A DNA stretch of 64,000 nt from Pedobacter sp. FW305-3-2-15-E-R2A2 (GCF_038446955.1 NZ_CP151803.1:7006001-7070000), one strand, 5' to 3'. Shown: positions 28,000 to 37,076, counted from the first letter of the stretch. Notes: generated from the letters alone by a model not told the origin. Numbers and translations: made by a program.

Positions 28000-28659
28000 A
28001 TGAACCCGGAAACACTAAAAAAATGCTTATCAGGCGACGCTTCGAAAGAAGAATGGATCGCTTATCAGCAGTGGCTTGAGGGTGCGGATGAAGATGATGA
28101 TCTTGCCGAAATCAACATCGAAGAAGGTTCCGACTCCCGTATCTGGCTCCAGATTCAACAAGAAAATAAAAAGCAGGACCGTTTCCATAAATATAAAATG
28201 CATACACTATGGGGATCTGTGGCTGCGAGCTTAGTGTTGATCAGCGCACTCCTGATTTTCTCCCAAAAGCAAACGCTTCATTCTAATCAACAAATGGTCT
28301 TTCAATCTGACAGTGCTCAACCTTTTTTAGAAAAAGAATTCGAAGGCCTGCTGATGAAACTGGGAACAAATAGTAAAGTAAGGATGCAAAGTCAAATAGA
28401 TAATGACATCGATATCCAGCTTTCGGGCAATATGATGCTCAGCAACACCTCTACTCAGGATAAATATACTCAATTACTATATACCGCACCCGACGGACAT
28501 CAAATCAGCAAAAAGATCTGTCTGAAAAAAGGACAGAAATACCTCCTTGCCTATTACCCCCTAAAAAAAGACAAACTTCTGGTCATAGAGAACCATGTAC
28601 TTATGGATATGCCCCCAGCCTTGGTGGTGAACCTGAAGAACGATTTTGATCTGCTTTAA
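28000..28659 (+). CDS. Putative anti-sigma factor (single transmembrane helix)
   Basis: A 219-residue protein with an acidic N-terminal region (about 1-65), one transmembrane helix (about 69-88, LWGSVAASLVLISALLIF) and an extracytoplasmic part of about 130 residues. The size, topology and place directly after an ECF sigma gene fit an anti-sigma factor. The C-terminal half lacks a clear FecR motif, so it is not a standard FecR protein. It has its own candidate promoter (27950-27978), so it could be induced by the sigma factor as negative feedback. Confidence 0.65.
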   Translation: MNPETLKKCLSGDASKEEWIAYQQWLEGADEDDDLAEINIEEGSDSRIWLQIQQENKKQDRFHKYKMHTLWGSVAASLVLISALLIFSQKQTLHSNQQMVFQSDSAQPFLEKEFEGLLMKLGTNSKVRMQSQIDNDIDIQLSGNMMLSNTSTQDKYTQLLYTAPDGHQISKKICLKKGQKYLLAYYPLKKDKLLVIENHVLMDMPPALVVNLKNDFDLL

Positions 28660-28798
28660 GTAATACATTCAATCCGGGCGCATTATTTCCTAAACGATCT
28701 AACAACAATATCGTTCTGCTTGTTTATGATACATAATAGTATCAATGCAGGTATTATTTTTTCATATAGGTCAATTATTTAAATTTATTATAAATAAT

Positions 28799-28827
28799 AT
28801 AGGGGAAAATCGCCGCTCATGATAATA
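28799..28827 (+). promoter_or_regulatory. Candidate ECF promoter, copy B
   Basis: ATAGGGGA, ten bases, then TCATGATAATA, matching copy A at all 19 fixed positions. It ends 22 bases before the ATG of the Fur-like gene at 28850, almost the same distance as copy A. Confidence 0.55.
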
Positions 28828-28849
28828 GTATATAAGAGCTGGATTGAAT

Positions 28850-29179
28850 ATGAAGAATGAACAATTAAATTTACCGGAAGAAGAGATAGGTGTTGATCAA
28901 AATGATTGCAATATCGATACCTTAGCACAGGTATTTTTAAGAGCAGAAAAGGCAAAAGGATCCTATCTAACTCCATTTGATCGCTTATTACTCGAGTTTC
29001 TCTATACGGAACAAGTAGTTATCAATACCGAAGAACTTTGGATGACCCTTAAAAGGGAAGGCGTAAAAATCAGTATTGCCACGGTACAACTTTGTCTAAA
29101 TAGGTTTCACCGTTGTGGCCTCCTGGAGAAGCAAAGACTGGAGGGCGAGAAGAAGCACTGTTACTCTTTCATCAACTAG
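28850..29179 (+). CDS. Short Fur-like winged-helix protein
   Basis: A 109-residue protein. Residues about 38-105 resemble the Fur DNA-binding domain: LTPFDRLLLEFLY, then TEELWMTLKREGVKISIATVQLCLNRF and GLLEKQRL, in the order seen in Fur proteins (helix, wing, ATVY-like recognition helix). The metal-binding and dimerisation half of Fur, with its His-rich and CxxC motifs, is absent, and the protein ends soon after the wing. It may be a stand-alone DNA-binding protein. The ATG at 28850 is preferred to a TTG two codons upstream. Confidence 0.6.
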   Translation: MKNEQLNLPEEEIGVDQNDCNIDTLAQVFLRAEKAKGSYLTPFDRLLLEFLYTEQVVINTEELWMTLKREGVKISIATVQLCLNRFHRCGLLEKQRLEGEKKHCYSFIN

Positions 29180-29192
29180 CCCTCCCGGCACT

Positions 29193-31628
29193 TTATTTTA
29201 TTCTGTTCTTCAGCTCCTTACTTCCGGTACTACGTACCTTCTCAGCAGAAGGTCCTGAACCAAAGCGATAAGAGAAGGACAGGATTACCGAGCGACTATC
29301 CGGACGCTCATAGCTGTACGTCTGTATTCCTCCGTAATTAGCAACCTGTTTATATTGAGCGCTCTTAAAAATATCATTAACCATCAGGTTAAGGCTTGCC
29401 TTACCCTGCATCAATTCCTTTTTTGCCCCTACAGAAACCATGTAATAGCCCTTAGTGCTAAAAATACCGGATAGCTCTTTGGAGCGATACAAACCATTAA
29501 GTTCAGCTTTCCAGCCTTCCCCTATTTTAAAGGAGTTTTGGGAATCAAAGGTGAAGCTATTTCCTTTCAAAGCCGTTCTAACTTCTTTATCATTTACCGT
29601 AAATTCATTACGGAACAGATTGGCAAATTGTGTTCCTGTCCACCAGGCGGTAAAATCAGTTGAACCGGTAATGCTCAATCCATAGTTGACAAAAGTGGCC
29701 AGGTTTTCGGGTTTCAAAAAGGTCATATTCTGTGCTCCGGAACCACCTACGATATTACTGATCACATCATTACTTCGACTATAAGTAAGGTTAGCATGAT
29801 ATTTCGACTTAAAGCTATATCCCAGCTCAAAGGAGTTTACCATTGCAGGTTGCAGATAAGGATTTCCTTCCTGGTAGCTAAAAGGGTCAACATATATCCG
29901 GAAAGGATTCAGGTCCCAATAACTCGGACGTTCAATTCTTTTGCTGTAACCTATTTGTAGTTTATGATTTTCGCTAAGTTCCTGATTCAGGAAAATGCTG
30001 GGAAATACTTTAAAATATTCTCTCGTGACTAAAGAATCCGTGGTCATCTGGTGTCCTCTGGTGAAAGTATACTCCCCTCTCAGACCGACCTGAAAGCTGA
30101 ATTTCCCAAAAGCATATTTCAGGTTAACATAGCCTGCCTGGATTTGCTCTTTATACTTAAAGTGATTACTCGTGCCAGCATCCGGCAGATAAATTTCATT
30201 CTTTAAAGTATCATATTTCAGGTTGTTCTCCGTCTGTACATAGCTACCTTTCCAACCGCTCTCCAACTTTCCGGAGCTTCCTAATGGTAAGGTGTAATCC
30301 AGTTTAGCCACATAGATGTCATTGCTGGAAGGAAGATCTCCGCGACGGGAGCCTGGCGCCCGAAGTGTTGTTCCTGATGGATCCATATACCGGGTATCCA
30401 ATTGCTGATCCATTTTAGAGAAATGGCTTACATAATCCATATCCAGCGTAAGTTCATGTCCCTTATCATCAAAACGATGCAGATAGTTCACGTTGTAAAG
30501 CATATCCTCCCATCTTTCCTTTCCTTCTGTAAGTGTCCGGGTATCCCATAACTGTTCATTTCCAGTCCCATTGTATAAGATGTTTTTTGTCTTTTGAAGA
30601 GAAGGATACTTTCCTATACCGCCATTGATCAGAAAGCCCAAAGTATTCTTCTCATTGAGAAACACATCCAGGCCGGCGCGAAAATTCTGGGACCGTAATT
30701 TTGCGGTTTCTATCGTTTCCTGTCGGGAAATCCGCGAAGGCACCTGTGTAGTCGACTGGTCTGTAAAAAAAGTACGGTCGGTATTGGTATTTCCTTTTAA
30801 ATTCTGGAAAAAGTAATTGTAATTCCCAAAGACATTGATTTTCTCCGTTCGGTAATTGAGATCAGTCCCTCCACCAAGGCGGGCTCCTCTTCCAGCACCT
30901 CCATTTACAGAAACATTTCCATTCAATCCCGTTTTTACATTTTTCTTAAGCAAGATATTGATGATCCCCCCCTTACCTGCAGCATCATACCGTGCTGAAG
31001 GATTTGCCATGATTTCTATTCTGGATACGGTATTAGATGCTGTTCCACGAAGCAAATTCGCCAGCTGGCTTCCCGACAAATAAGTCAATTTTCCATTGAT
31101 CATCACCGTAGTTCCAGGTCGGCCTTTCAGGCTGATTTCCCCACTGTCATCGATGGTTACACCAGGTGCTTTTGATAACAATTCCAAAGCAGTACTACCC
31201 TGGCTAAGAACGCTGTTTTCTACATTCATCACCATTCTATCCAGTCGCTGCTCAAGCAATGGTCTTGACGCCGCAATTTCTACCGTATGAAGCAGGCGGT
31301 TGTCTTCCAACAGCTTGATATTCCCTAAAGAAAGAACCTGATGCGGTCCGCTTAAATCCAGCACATGACTGGTATAACTCAAATATCCAATGTAATTGAT
31401 TTTAACTTTGTAGCTCCCTTTGGGAACTCCGTTAAGGTGAAAATATCCCAAAGAATCAGTCATTGCAGTGGTCACCTTTAGTGAATCAGGCGATTTAAAA
31501 AGGTAAATCCCTGCATAACCAACGGGTTTCTCTTTTTCATCTACCAGTCGGCCGGTAATGCGGTGAGGCTGGGCATGAACATACAGAGAACAAATAAACA
31601 AACATAAAAAGGACAGTGCTGCTTTCAT
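29193..31628 (-). CDS. TonB-dependent receptor, outer-membrane beta-barrel family
   Basis: An 811-residue receptor with a signal peptide ending VHAQ (near residue 19). A carboxypeptidase-regulatory-like domain follows (about 22-100, HRITGRLVDEKEKPVGYAG), then a plug (LLSKAPGVTIDDSGEISLKG) and a barrel of the OMP_b-brl_3 type, ending near FSYRFGSG. It is not a SusC protein and has no SusD neighbour. The gene is convergent with the Fur-like gene and 13 bases from it. A copy of the ECF promoter motif lies 338 bases upstream, so the receptor may belong to the adjacent sigma factor regulon. Its ligand is unknown. Confidence 0.88.
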   Translation of the reverse strand: MKAALSFLCLFICSLYVHAQPHRITGRLVDEKEKPVGYAGIYLFKSPDSLKVTTAMTDSLGYFHLNGVPKGSYKVKINYIGYLSYTSHVLDLSGPHQVLSLGNIKLLEDNRLLHTVEIAASRPLLEQRLDRMVMNVENSVLSQGSTALELLSKAPGVTIDDSGEISLKGRPGTTVMINGKLTYLSGSQLANLLRGTASNTVSRIEIMANPSARYDAAGKGGIINILLKKNVKTGLNGNVSVNGGAGRGARLGGGTDLNYRTEKINVFGNYNYFFQNLKGNTNTDRTFFTDQSTTQVPSRISRQETIETAKLRSQNFRAGLDVFLNEKNTLGFLINGGIGKYPSLQKTKNILYNGTGNEQLWDTRTLTEGKERWEDMLYNVNYLHRFDDKGHELTLDMDYVSHFSKMDQQLDTRYMDPSGTTLRAPGSRRGDLPSSNDIYVAKLDYTLPLGSSGKLESGWKGSYVQTENNLKYDTLKNEIYLPDAGTSNHFKYKEQIQAGYVNLKYAFGKFSFQVGLRGEYTFTRGHQMTTDSLVTREYFKVFPSIFLNQELSENHKLQIGYSKRIERPSYWDLNPFRIYVDPFSYQEGNPYLQPAMVNSFELGYSFKSKYHANLTYSRSNDVISNIVGGSGAQNMTFLKPENLATFVNYGLSITGSTDFTAWWTGTQFANLFRNEFTVNDKEVRTALKGNSFTFDSQNSFKIGEGWKAELNGLYRSKELSGIFSTKGYYMVSVGAKKELMQGKASLNLMVNDIFKSAQYKQVANYGGIQTYSYERPDSRSVILSFSYRFGSGPSAEKVRSTGSKELKNRIK

Positions 31629-31846
31629 ATATTGAGGATCATTTAAAAAATTAGGGTTGCGTTATTATTTTTACTTTTCCTTTTGCGATGCTAATGATGA
31701 ATACAATAATCGTTGATGCCGATCCTGGCCGAAGAATGGATAAAAAATAAGGCACAGAGAATTCCTGTAACAGGAAATGTTTTAATTTTCATTGCTTGTA
31801 AATAATAATAATCGCTTTAGAAATAAGCCTCATTTAGTTGAGGGTA

Positions 31847-31873
31847 AACCTGGCAGAAACTGACTGCCAGGTT
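31847..31873. terminator. Perfect ten-pair hairpin downstream of promoter copy C
   Basis: AACCTGGCAG and CTGCCAGGTT form a perfect ten-pair stem with a seven-base loop. There is no clear T-run on the minus strand (TTTACC follows), and a short one (CCATTTTA) on the plus strand. It may end a short RNA started at copy C, about 95 bases upstream, or be a leader structure of the receptor mRNA. Confidence 0.35.
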
Positions 31874-31965
31874 CCATTTTATAGTATTAGGGGGAGTACG
31901 ATTATACCATCTGCTTTTATTCCTTTCTTTTAGTTTAAGCAACTTAATGCGCTCTTACTATATAG

Positions 31966-31994
31966 AATTATCATAACTCAGGATTTCCCCCTAT
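31966..31994 (-). promoter_or_regulatory. Candidate ECF promoter, copy C
   Basis: Read on the minus strand: ATAGGGGG, ten bases, TTATGATAATT, followed by CTATATAG as in copy B. Spacing equals copies A and B. It points toward the TonB receptor gene, whose ATG is 338 bases away, with the hairpin at 31847-31873 in between. Confidence 0.5.
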
Positions 31995-32137
31995 TTCTAT
32001 TTAGAACTATTTTAAATAAAAAACGAATGTAATACGCTTTTAATATTCTGCGTAGCCTGGAATGCAAATGAAACGTCTTTTGCAAATCATTGCTTTATTA
32101 TCCATCGGCAAAGTCTGCAGCCAGAAAAAATGGAATT

Positions 32138-33601
32138 TTAATCACCAGACTTCATGCTATAAAGTTGATGCATGCTCTCTTTAAGATTTGGGTACAACTG
32201 CTGGTAGATCTTAAAGATCTTTCGGTACAGCTCATGATTCTCCAAATTTGGCAAAATTGTCTGTCTCTCTTTTACAGGGAATGGATAGTTGTTAGATAAC
32301 CCAATTGCTTTTATAGCGAGGTAAGCCGCTCCAATGGCGGAGGCATCTTCTGTTTGCAGGAGTACAATTTCTTTCCCCGTGATATCTGCCAATATTTCCA
32401 TCCATATCCTGGAATGAACAAATCCACCACTCACATTGATTTGTTTGATCTCGTCAGAATATTGCTCTACTGCAAGCAGAACTTCATTAAGGGCATAACA
32501 AATACCTTCAAGAACTGCCCGTGAAAAATGCTCCTGTCGGTGATGAAGCCGAAGGCCAAAGAAAGCACCGCAACTATCAGAGTCCCATATCGGAGCTCGC
32601 TCGCCAGTCAGATAAGGAAGAAAGATCAAGCCCTTACTTCCTGCTGCTGCACCTGTTACTTTTTCAAAGAATGAAGTATAATCATTAGTAAACAATTCTT
32701 CCTTACCCAAAGTATTTTTAAGAAACCATTGAAGCGCAATTCCACCATTGTTTACCGGCCCTCCGCAAATATAGGTTTGCTCATCCAACAGGTAACTAAA
32801 CGTCATGGCCTGTTCATTAAAAACTGCTTTTTTACTGGAAATCCGTATTGCGCCACTGGTTCCAATTGTAAGTGCGGCAATGCCAGGCTCAATTGCATCA
32901 CTCCCCAGATTTGCCAGACAGCCGTCGCTGGCGCCTATAACAAATGTGACTCCAGAGGCATCCTTCCTGCTATAGCTTGTACTAACTGGTGCTGACAAAC
33001 GACTTTCAGTAATACCTGCGATCAGCAGAGCATCTTCAGCCCAATTCAACCCTTCTACATCAAATAAACCGGTACAGGAAGCAATCGAATGGTCAATTTT
33101 AAATTCTTTAAACAACTGATACCAGATATATTCCTTAATAGAAACAAACTTATCAGTAAGATCAAATAATGCCGGCTGATGTTCGCGCAGCCAAATGATC
33201 TTGCAGAGCGGAGACATAGCATGTATCGGAGTTCCCGTTCTCTTATAAATATCCATTCCCTGATCAGATGTTTTAATTCTTGTCGCAATGTCAGAGCTAC
33301 GGGAGTCCGCCCAAGTCATCATCGGTGCCAGAGGGATACAATTTTCATCTACACATATCAAACTGTGCATGGCGCTGCTTAGCCCGACAGCAACAGGATT
33401 AGATCCCATTCGATCGATGATCTCTGCCATACACTTCCTAAAAGCGCTCTCAATTTCTCCTGATTCTTGTTCACTATACCCCGCCATTGGCGAATCAGAA
33501 GCATAATGATGTTGAACCGAATCAATAGGTTCATAATTCAGGTCAAGCGCAACTCCTTTCGTGCTCCCCGTTCCAATGTCTATTCCCAGAATATATTCCA
33601 T
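32138..33601 (-). CDS. gntK: Gluconokinase-like FGGY family carbohydrate kinase
   Basis: A 487-residue FGGY kinase. The N-terminal ATP-binding loop is GIDIGTGSTKGVALD, MMTWADSRS and GTPIHAMSPLCKIIWL match the gluconate-kinase branch, and the C-terminal FGGY motif region is INVSGGFVHSRIWMEILADITG. It phosphorylates gluconate (or a related sugar acid) in the cytoplasm to 6-phosphogluconate. The gluconate assignment rests on the GTPIHAMSP motif and length. It stands alone, with no transporter gene beside it, and a long non-coding region follows. Confidence 0.82.
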   Translation of the reverse strand: MEYILGIDIGTGSTKGVALDLNYEPIDSVQHHYASDSPMAGYSEQESGEIESAFRKCMAEIIDRMGSNPVAVGLSSAMHSLICVDENCIPLAPMMTWADSRSSDIATRIKTSDQGMDIYKRTGTPIHAMSPLCKIIWLREHQPALFDLTDKFVSIKEYIWYQLFKEFKIDHSIASCTGLFDVEGLNWAEDALLIAGITESRLSAPVSTSYSRKDASGVTFVIGASDGCLANLGSDAIEPGIAALTIGTSGAIRISSKKAVFNEQAMTFSYLLDEQTYICGGPVNNGGIALQWFLKNTLGKEELFTNDYTSFFEKVTGAAAGSKGLIFLPYLTGERAPIWDSDSCGAFFGLRLHHRQEHFSRAVLEGICYALNEVLLAVEQYSDEIKQINVSGGFVHSRIWMEILADITGKEIVLLQTEDASAIGAAYLAIKAIGLSNNYPFPVKERQTILPNLENHELYRKIFKIYQQLYPNLKESMHQLYSMKSGD

Positions 33602-33704
33602 GATTCAGATTTAGATTTTTAATATAGAAAAAATATTCTACGCATTTGGCTTTGCTACAAGGAAATCCTGCTGCAATAAAATAAGCGAGGTCAAAATACT
33701 ATAA

Positions 33705-33741
33705 ATACAAAAATGGCTTTCCTGCAAAAGGAAAGCCATTT
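33705..33741 (-). terminator. Rho-independent terminator of the tRNA-Arg gene
   Basis: A perfect 12-pair stem (AAATGGCTTTCC with GGAAAGCCATTT, 33711-33741, seven-base loop) is followed on the minus strand by TTTTTGTATTT. It lies 16 bases after the tRNA 3' end. Confidence 0.85.
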
Positions 33742-33757
33742 CAAATGATTTAAAGAG

Positions 33758-33829
33758 TGGTCCCGACGAGAATCGAACTCATATCTAAAGTTTAGGAAAC
33801 TTCTATTCTATCCGTTGAACTACGGGACC
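33758..33829 (-). tRNA. tRNA-Arg (anticodon CCT)
   Basis: All four arms fold. The acceptor stem is GGTCCCG with CGGGACC, the D arm GTTC/GAAT, the anticodon stem GAAGT/ACTTT with loop TTCCTAA giving anticodon CCT, and the T arm ATGAG-TTCGATT-CTCGT. The 3' CCA is not encoded. It is followed by a strong terminator and lies five bases from the end of metG on the same strand. Confidence 0.95.
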
Positions 33830-33834
33830 AGTAC

Positions 33835-35943
33835 CTATTTTATTACGCTACCATTACCATGGTTTTGTATAGGAGCCACAAAAGTAAGTTTTCCTTCTGA
33901 ATTTTCAGACATTAATATCATTCCTTGTGATAAAATTCCTTTAATTTCTCTCGGAGCAAGGTTTACAACTACGCTTACCTGCTGACCAACAATATCTTCC
34001 GGTTTAAAATACTCAGCAATACCAGATACAACAGTCCGTTCGTCAATCCCTGTATCAAGGGTTAATTTTAACAGCTTCTTTGTTTTTTCTACCTTTTCAG
34101 CAGCAATAATAGTGGCTACACGAATATCTATCGCGCCAAATTGTTCAAATTGAATGTCTTCTTTAGCAGGGGTAACCACGGCATTATTCACCGTATTATC
34201 TGCCTTACTTTGATTTAACTTATCAATCTGCGCCTGCACTTCTTCATCTTCAATCTTTTCGAATAACAATTCCGGCTCATTTAGCTGATGACCACGGTGA
34301 AGTAAGTCGGTCCTTCCGGCATCTGCCCACTGGTGACCTCCATAATTCAGCATTTTCATCAATTTATCTGCAGTAAAAGGCAAAAACGGCTCAATCAGTA
34401 CCTCTATATTTGCGGCAATCTGCAAACTGATATTTAAAATCGTCCTCACTCTGTCTTCATCCGTCTTAATCACTTTCCAGGGCTCAGTTTCCGCAAGGTA
34501 TTTATTTCCCATGCGCGCAACATTCATCACCTCAGACAGCGCTTCTCTGAAACGATAGTTTTCTATTGATGCACTTATCTTTGCCGGGAAGGCCGCAAGT
34601 TCATCTATCACCTCCTGATCAACCGGAGTAACTTCCATGCGCATTGGCACCTTACCACCAAAATATTTATGTGTTAAGACCGTCACCCTGTTAATAAAGT
34701 TACCCAATATGGCAACCAGTTCATTGTTATTTCTCGCCTGAAAATCTTTCCAGGTAAAATCATTATCCTTAGTTTCAGGAGCGGTAGCGGTTAAGACATA
34801 ACGTAATACATCTTGTTTACCTTTAAACTCCAGCAGATATTCATTTAACCAGACCGCCCAGTTTTTAGAAGTCGATATTTTCTGACCTTCCAGGTTAAGG
34901 AACTCATTTGCCGGTACATTATCAGCCAAAGTATAATCACCATGGGCCATTAACATTGCCGGAAAAATCACACAGTGGAAAACAATATTGTCTTTACCGA
35001 TGAAATGAACCAACTTGGTTTCTTCATCTTTCCAGTAGTCTTCCCAGTTTCCCTTTGTTAATCCTGTTTTATTGATATAATATTCTTCAGCTTTAGGGTT
35101 CCAGACATCCAGGCGGGCATACTCAAACAATTCTTTTGTCGCAGAGATATAACCGATAGGTGCATCGAACCAAACATACAGCACTTTACCTTCAGCATCT
35201 TTGACAGGAACTTTTACTCCCCAATCCAGATCTCGTGTCATTGCACGCGGTTGCAGTCCTGCATTTAACCAGGACTGACATTGTCCATAAACATTTGGAC
35301 GCCATTCTTTATGGCTTTCTATATATGTTCTAAGCTGACCTTCATACTTATCCAGCGGTAAAAACCAGTTTTTGGTTTCCTTCCTTACCGGCTTTTCTCC
35401 TGAAAGGGTAGACTTAGGATTAATCAGATCAGTTGCATTTAAGGTGCTTCCACAATTCTCACATTGATCTCCATAAGCATTTTCATTTCCACACTTCGGA
35501 CATGTTCCGGTAATGTACCTGTCGGCCAGGAATGTTTGCGCTTTTTCATCATAGTATTGCTCTGTCACTTCTTCTGTAAATACTCCTTTATCGTAAAGGT
35601 TTTCAAAAAAGTCAGAAGCAGTCTGATGGTGCATTAAAGAGGAAGTCCGGTGATAGATGTCAAAAGAAACACCAAATTCTTTAAAAGAATCACCGATGAT
35701 TTTATGGTATTTATCCACAATTACCTGAGGCGTTACACCTTCCCTTTTTGCTTTAAGGGTAATGGGTACACCATTTTCATCAGATCCGCAGATAAATTTC
35801 ACATCTCTCTTATTCGAACGCAGATACCTTACATAAGTATCCGCAGGCAGATAAACACCTGCTAAGTGTCCAATATGTACCGGTCCGTTGGTATAAGGCA
35901 AAGCGGCCGTAACCGTATATCTCTTTATTTTACTATTATCCAA
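33835..35943 (-). CDS. metG: Methionyl-tRNA synthetase with C-terminal tRNA-binding domain
   Basis: A class I synthetase of about 702 residues that charges tRNA-Met in the cytoplasm. The HIGH motif is in PYTNGPVHIGH near residue 20. A zinc knuckle follows (CPKCGN and CENCGS), the KMSKS-type loop is KISTSKNWAVW, and the C-terminal 100 residues form an EMAP-II/Trbp111-like tRNA-binding domain (AIDIRVATIIAAEKVEK). A TTG at 35943 puts the HIGH region at the usual distance from the start. The other candidate, an ATG at 35985, adds 14 residues and would overlap the start codon of the divergent LD-carboxypeptidase. The exact start is uncertain. Confidence 0.93.
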   Translation of the reverse strand: MDNSKIKRYTVTAALPYTNGPVHIGHLAGVYLPADTYVRYLRSNKRDVKFICGSDENGVPITLKAKREGVTPQVIVDKYHKIIGDSFKEFGVSFDIYHRTSSLMHHQTASDFFENLYDKGVFTEEVTEQYYDEKAQTFLADRYITGTCPKCGNENAYGDQCENCGSTLNATDLINPKSTLSGEKPVRKETKNWFLPLDKYEGQLRTYIESHKEWRPNVYGQCQSWLNAGLQPRAMTRDLDWGVKVPVKDAEGKVLYVWFDAPIGYISATKELFEYARLDVWNPKAEEYYINKTGLTKGNWEDYWKDEETKLVHFIGKDNIVFHCVIFPAMLMAHGDYTLADNVPANEFLNLEGQKISTSKNWAVWLNEYLLEFKGKQDVLRYVLTATAPETKDNDFTWKDFQARNNNELVAILGNFINRVTVLTHKYFGGKVPMRMEVTPVDQEVIDELAAFPAKISASIENYRFREALSEVMNVARMGNKYLAETEPWKVIKTDEDRVRTILNISLQIAANIEVLIEPFLPFTADKLMKMLNYGGHQWADAGRTDLLHRGHQLNEPELLFEKIEDEEVQAQIDKLNQSKADNTVNNAVVTPAKEDIQFEQFGAIDIRVATIIAAEKVEKTKKLLKLTLDTGIDERTVVSGIAEYFKPEDIVGQQVSVVVNLAPREIKGILSQGMILMSENSEGKLTFVAPIQNHGNGSVIK

Positions 35944-35983
35944 AACTATTTTTATTATTTTGTCAAATATAAGTGTTTTGCCC

Positions 35984-36883
35984 ATGATTAAACAGCCAGC
36001 CCATTTAAAAAAAGGAGACAAAATTGCAATCGTTTCCCCAGCAAAGAAATTACCAGGAGATATCAATAGTGCCATTGCGATTTTGGAGCAATGGGGGCTG
36101 GAAGTTGTGCTTGGAGAAAACATTTATGCCCAGCACCATCAATTTGCCGGAAGTGATGCACAACGGACAAAAGACCTTCAAACCTTTTTGGACGATCCCG
36201 ACATTCGTGCCATTATTGCTTCCAGAGGAGGGTATGGAACCATTAGAATCATTGACGAACTTGATTTTACCCATTTTAAAGAAGACCCCAAATGGCTCAT
36301 CGGTTTCAGTGACCTCACTATTTTGCTTTCTCATCTTTTAGCCGCGCTGAATACACAAAGTATTCATGGGCAGATGCCCAAAACTTTTGAGGATGCTTCT
36401 CCGGAATCACTGGAATCGTTAAGAAAAGCACTATTCGGAGAACCGCTCTCTTACGAGTATAAAAGCGAATTTAAAAATCTGGAAGGGCATGCAGAAGGTA
36501 TCATCATAGGAGGAAACCTGACCCTATTGGTAGCCACAGAAGGCTCAGCTTCGGCAATAGACTACAGCGATAAGATTCTGTTTTTGGAAGATGTTGGTGA
36601 ACAGGAATATGCCATAGACCGAATGATGTGGATGCTAAAACGCAGTGGCAAATTATCCCGCTTAAAGGGCTTAATTGTAGGTGCTTTTACTGGCGCCAAA
36701 CCTGAGGATATTCCTTTCGGATCAAGTCCGGAACAGTTAATTCTGGATCTGGTAAAAGAATATGGCTATCCCGTGTGTTTCAATTTCCCGGTTGGCCACA
36801 TCGACGACAACAGAACCTTAATTGTCGGAAAAAAAGCCAGTCTCTCCGTTGAACAGAAAAAGGTATCATTAAAGTATTTATAG
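35984..36883 (+). CDS. ldcA: LD-carboxypeptidase (peptidase family S66)
   Basis: A 299-residue S66 peptidase, LdcA type, that removes the terminal D-Ala from murein tetrapeptides in the cytoplasm. GDKIAIVSPAKKLPGD starts the domain, SRGGYGTIRIIDELD carries the nucleophile-region Gly-rich turn, and FSDLTILL and GGNLTLL follow. The terminal part has the Glu and His catalytic region (FLEDVGEQEYAIDRMM, NFPVGHIDD). There is no signal peptide. The ATG at 35984 is the natural start; a TTG eight codons upstream is less likely. It is divergent from metG. Confidence 0.88.
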   Translation: MIKQPAHLKKGDKIAIVSPAKKLPGDINSAIAILEQWGLEVVLGENIYAQHHQFAGSDAQRTKDLQTFLDDPDIRAIIASRGGYGTIRIIDELDFTHFKEDPKWLIGFSDLTILLSHLLAALNTQSIHGQMPKTFEDASPESLESLRKALFGEPLSYEYKSEFKNLEGHAEGIIIGGNLTLLVATEGSASAIDYSDKILFLEDVGEQEYAIDRMMWMLKRSGKLSRLKGLIVGAFTGAKPEDIPFGSSPEQLILDLVKEYGYPVCFNFPVGHIDDNRTLIVGKKASLSVEQKKVSLKYL

Positions 36884-37021
36884 CCCCTCAATCGCAAAGA
36901 TCATTAACGAATAAGCTTTTGAAATTCAAACACATATAAGTATTTGAATTTAGAAAAAAAACTCCTGAAAGCACTTGGTGATAAACAGTATTTAAGGATA
37001 AACACCAAAGAAGATATTAAC

Positions 37022-37058
37022 AAAAAGGGCCGGGTTTCATGAAACCCGGCCCTTTTTT
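37022..37058. terminator. Strong bidirectional terminator
   Basis: A perfect stem, GGGCCGGGTTT with AAACCCGGCCC, has A-rich left and T-rich right flanks, so it works in both directions. It lies between the convergent ends of ldcA (36883) and the susD gene (37077). Confidence 0.9.
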
Positions 37059-37076
37059 GTTAACGATCATTTAATC

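Larger units (their letters stand above)
31629..32137. other. 509-base non-coding region upstream of the TonB receptor gene
   Basis: No convincing gene. It holds promoter-motif copy C (31966-31994, minus strand) and a perfect ten-pair hairpin (31847-31873). On the plus strand a short frame at 32068-32184 encodes a signal-peptide-like sequence but runs into the end of the gluconokinase gene and is not called. Confidence 0.5.

Noticed and set aside
31880..31910. Possible fourth copy of the ECF promoter motif on the plus strand (ATTAGGGGG)
   Set aside because: The second half of the motif is missing at the required spacing.
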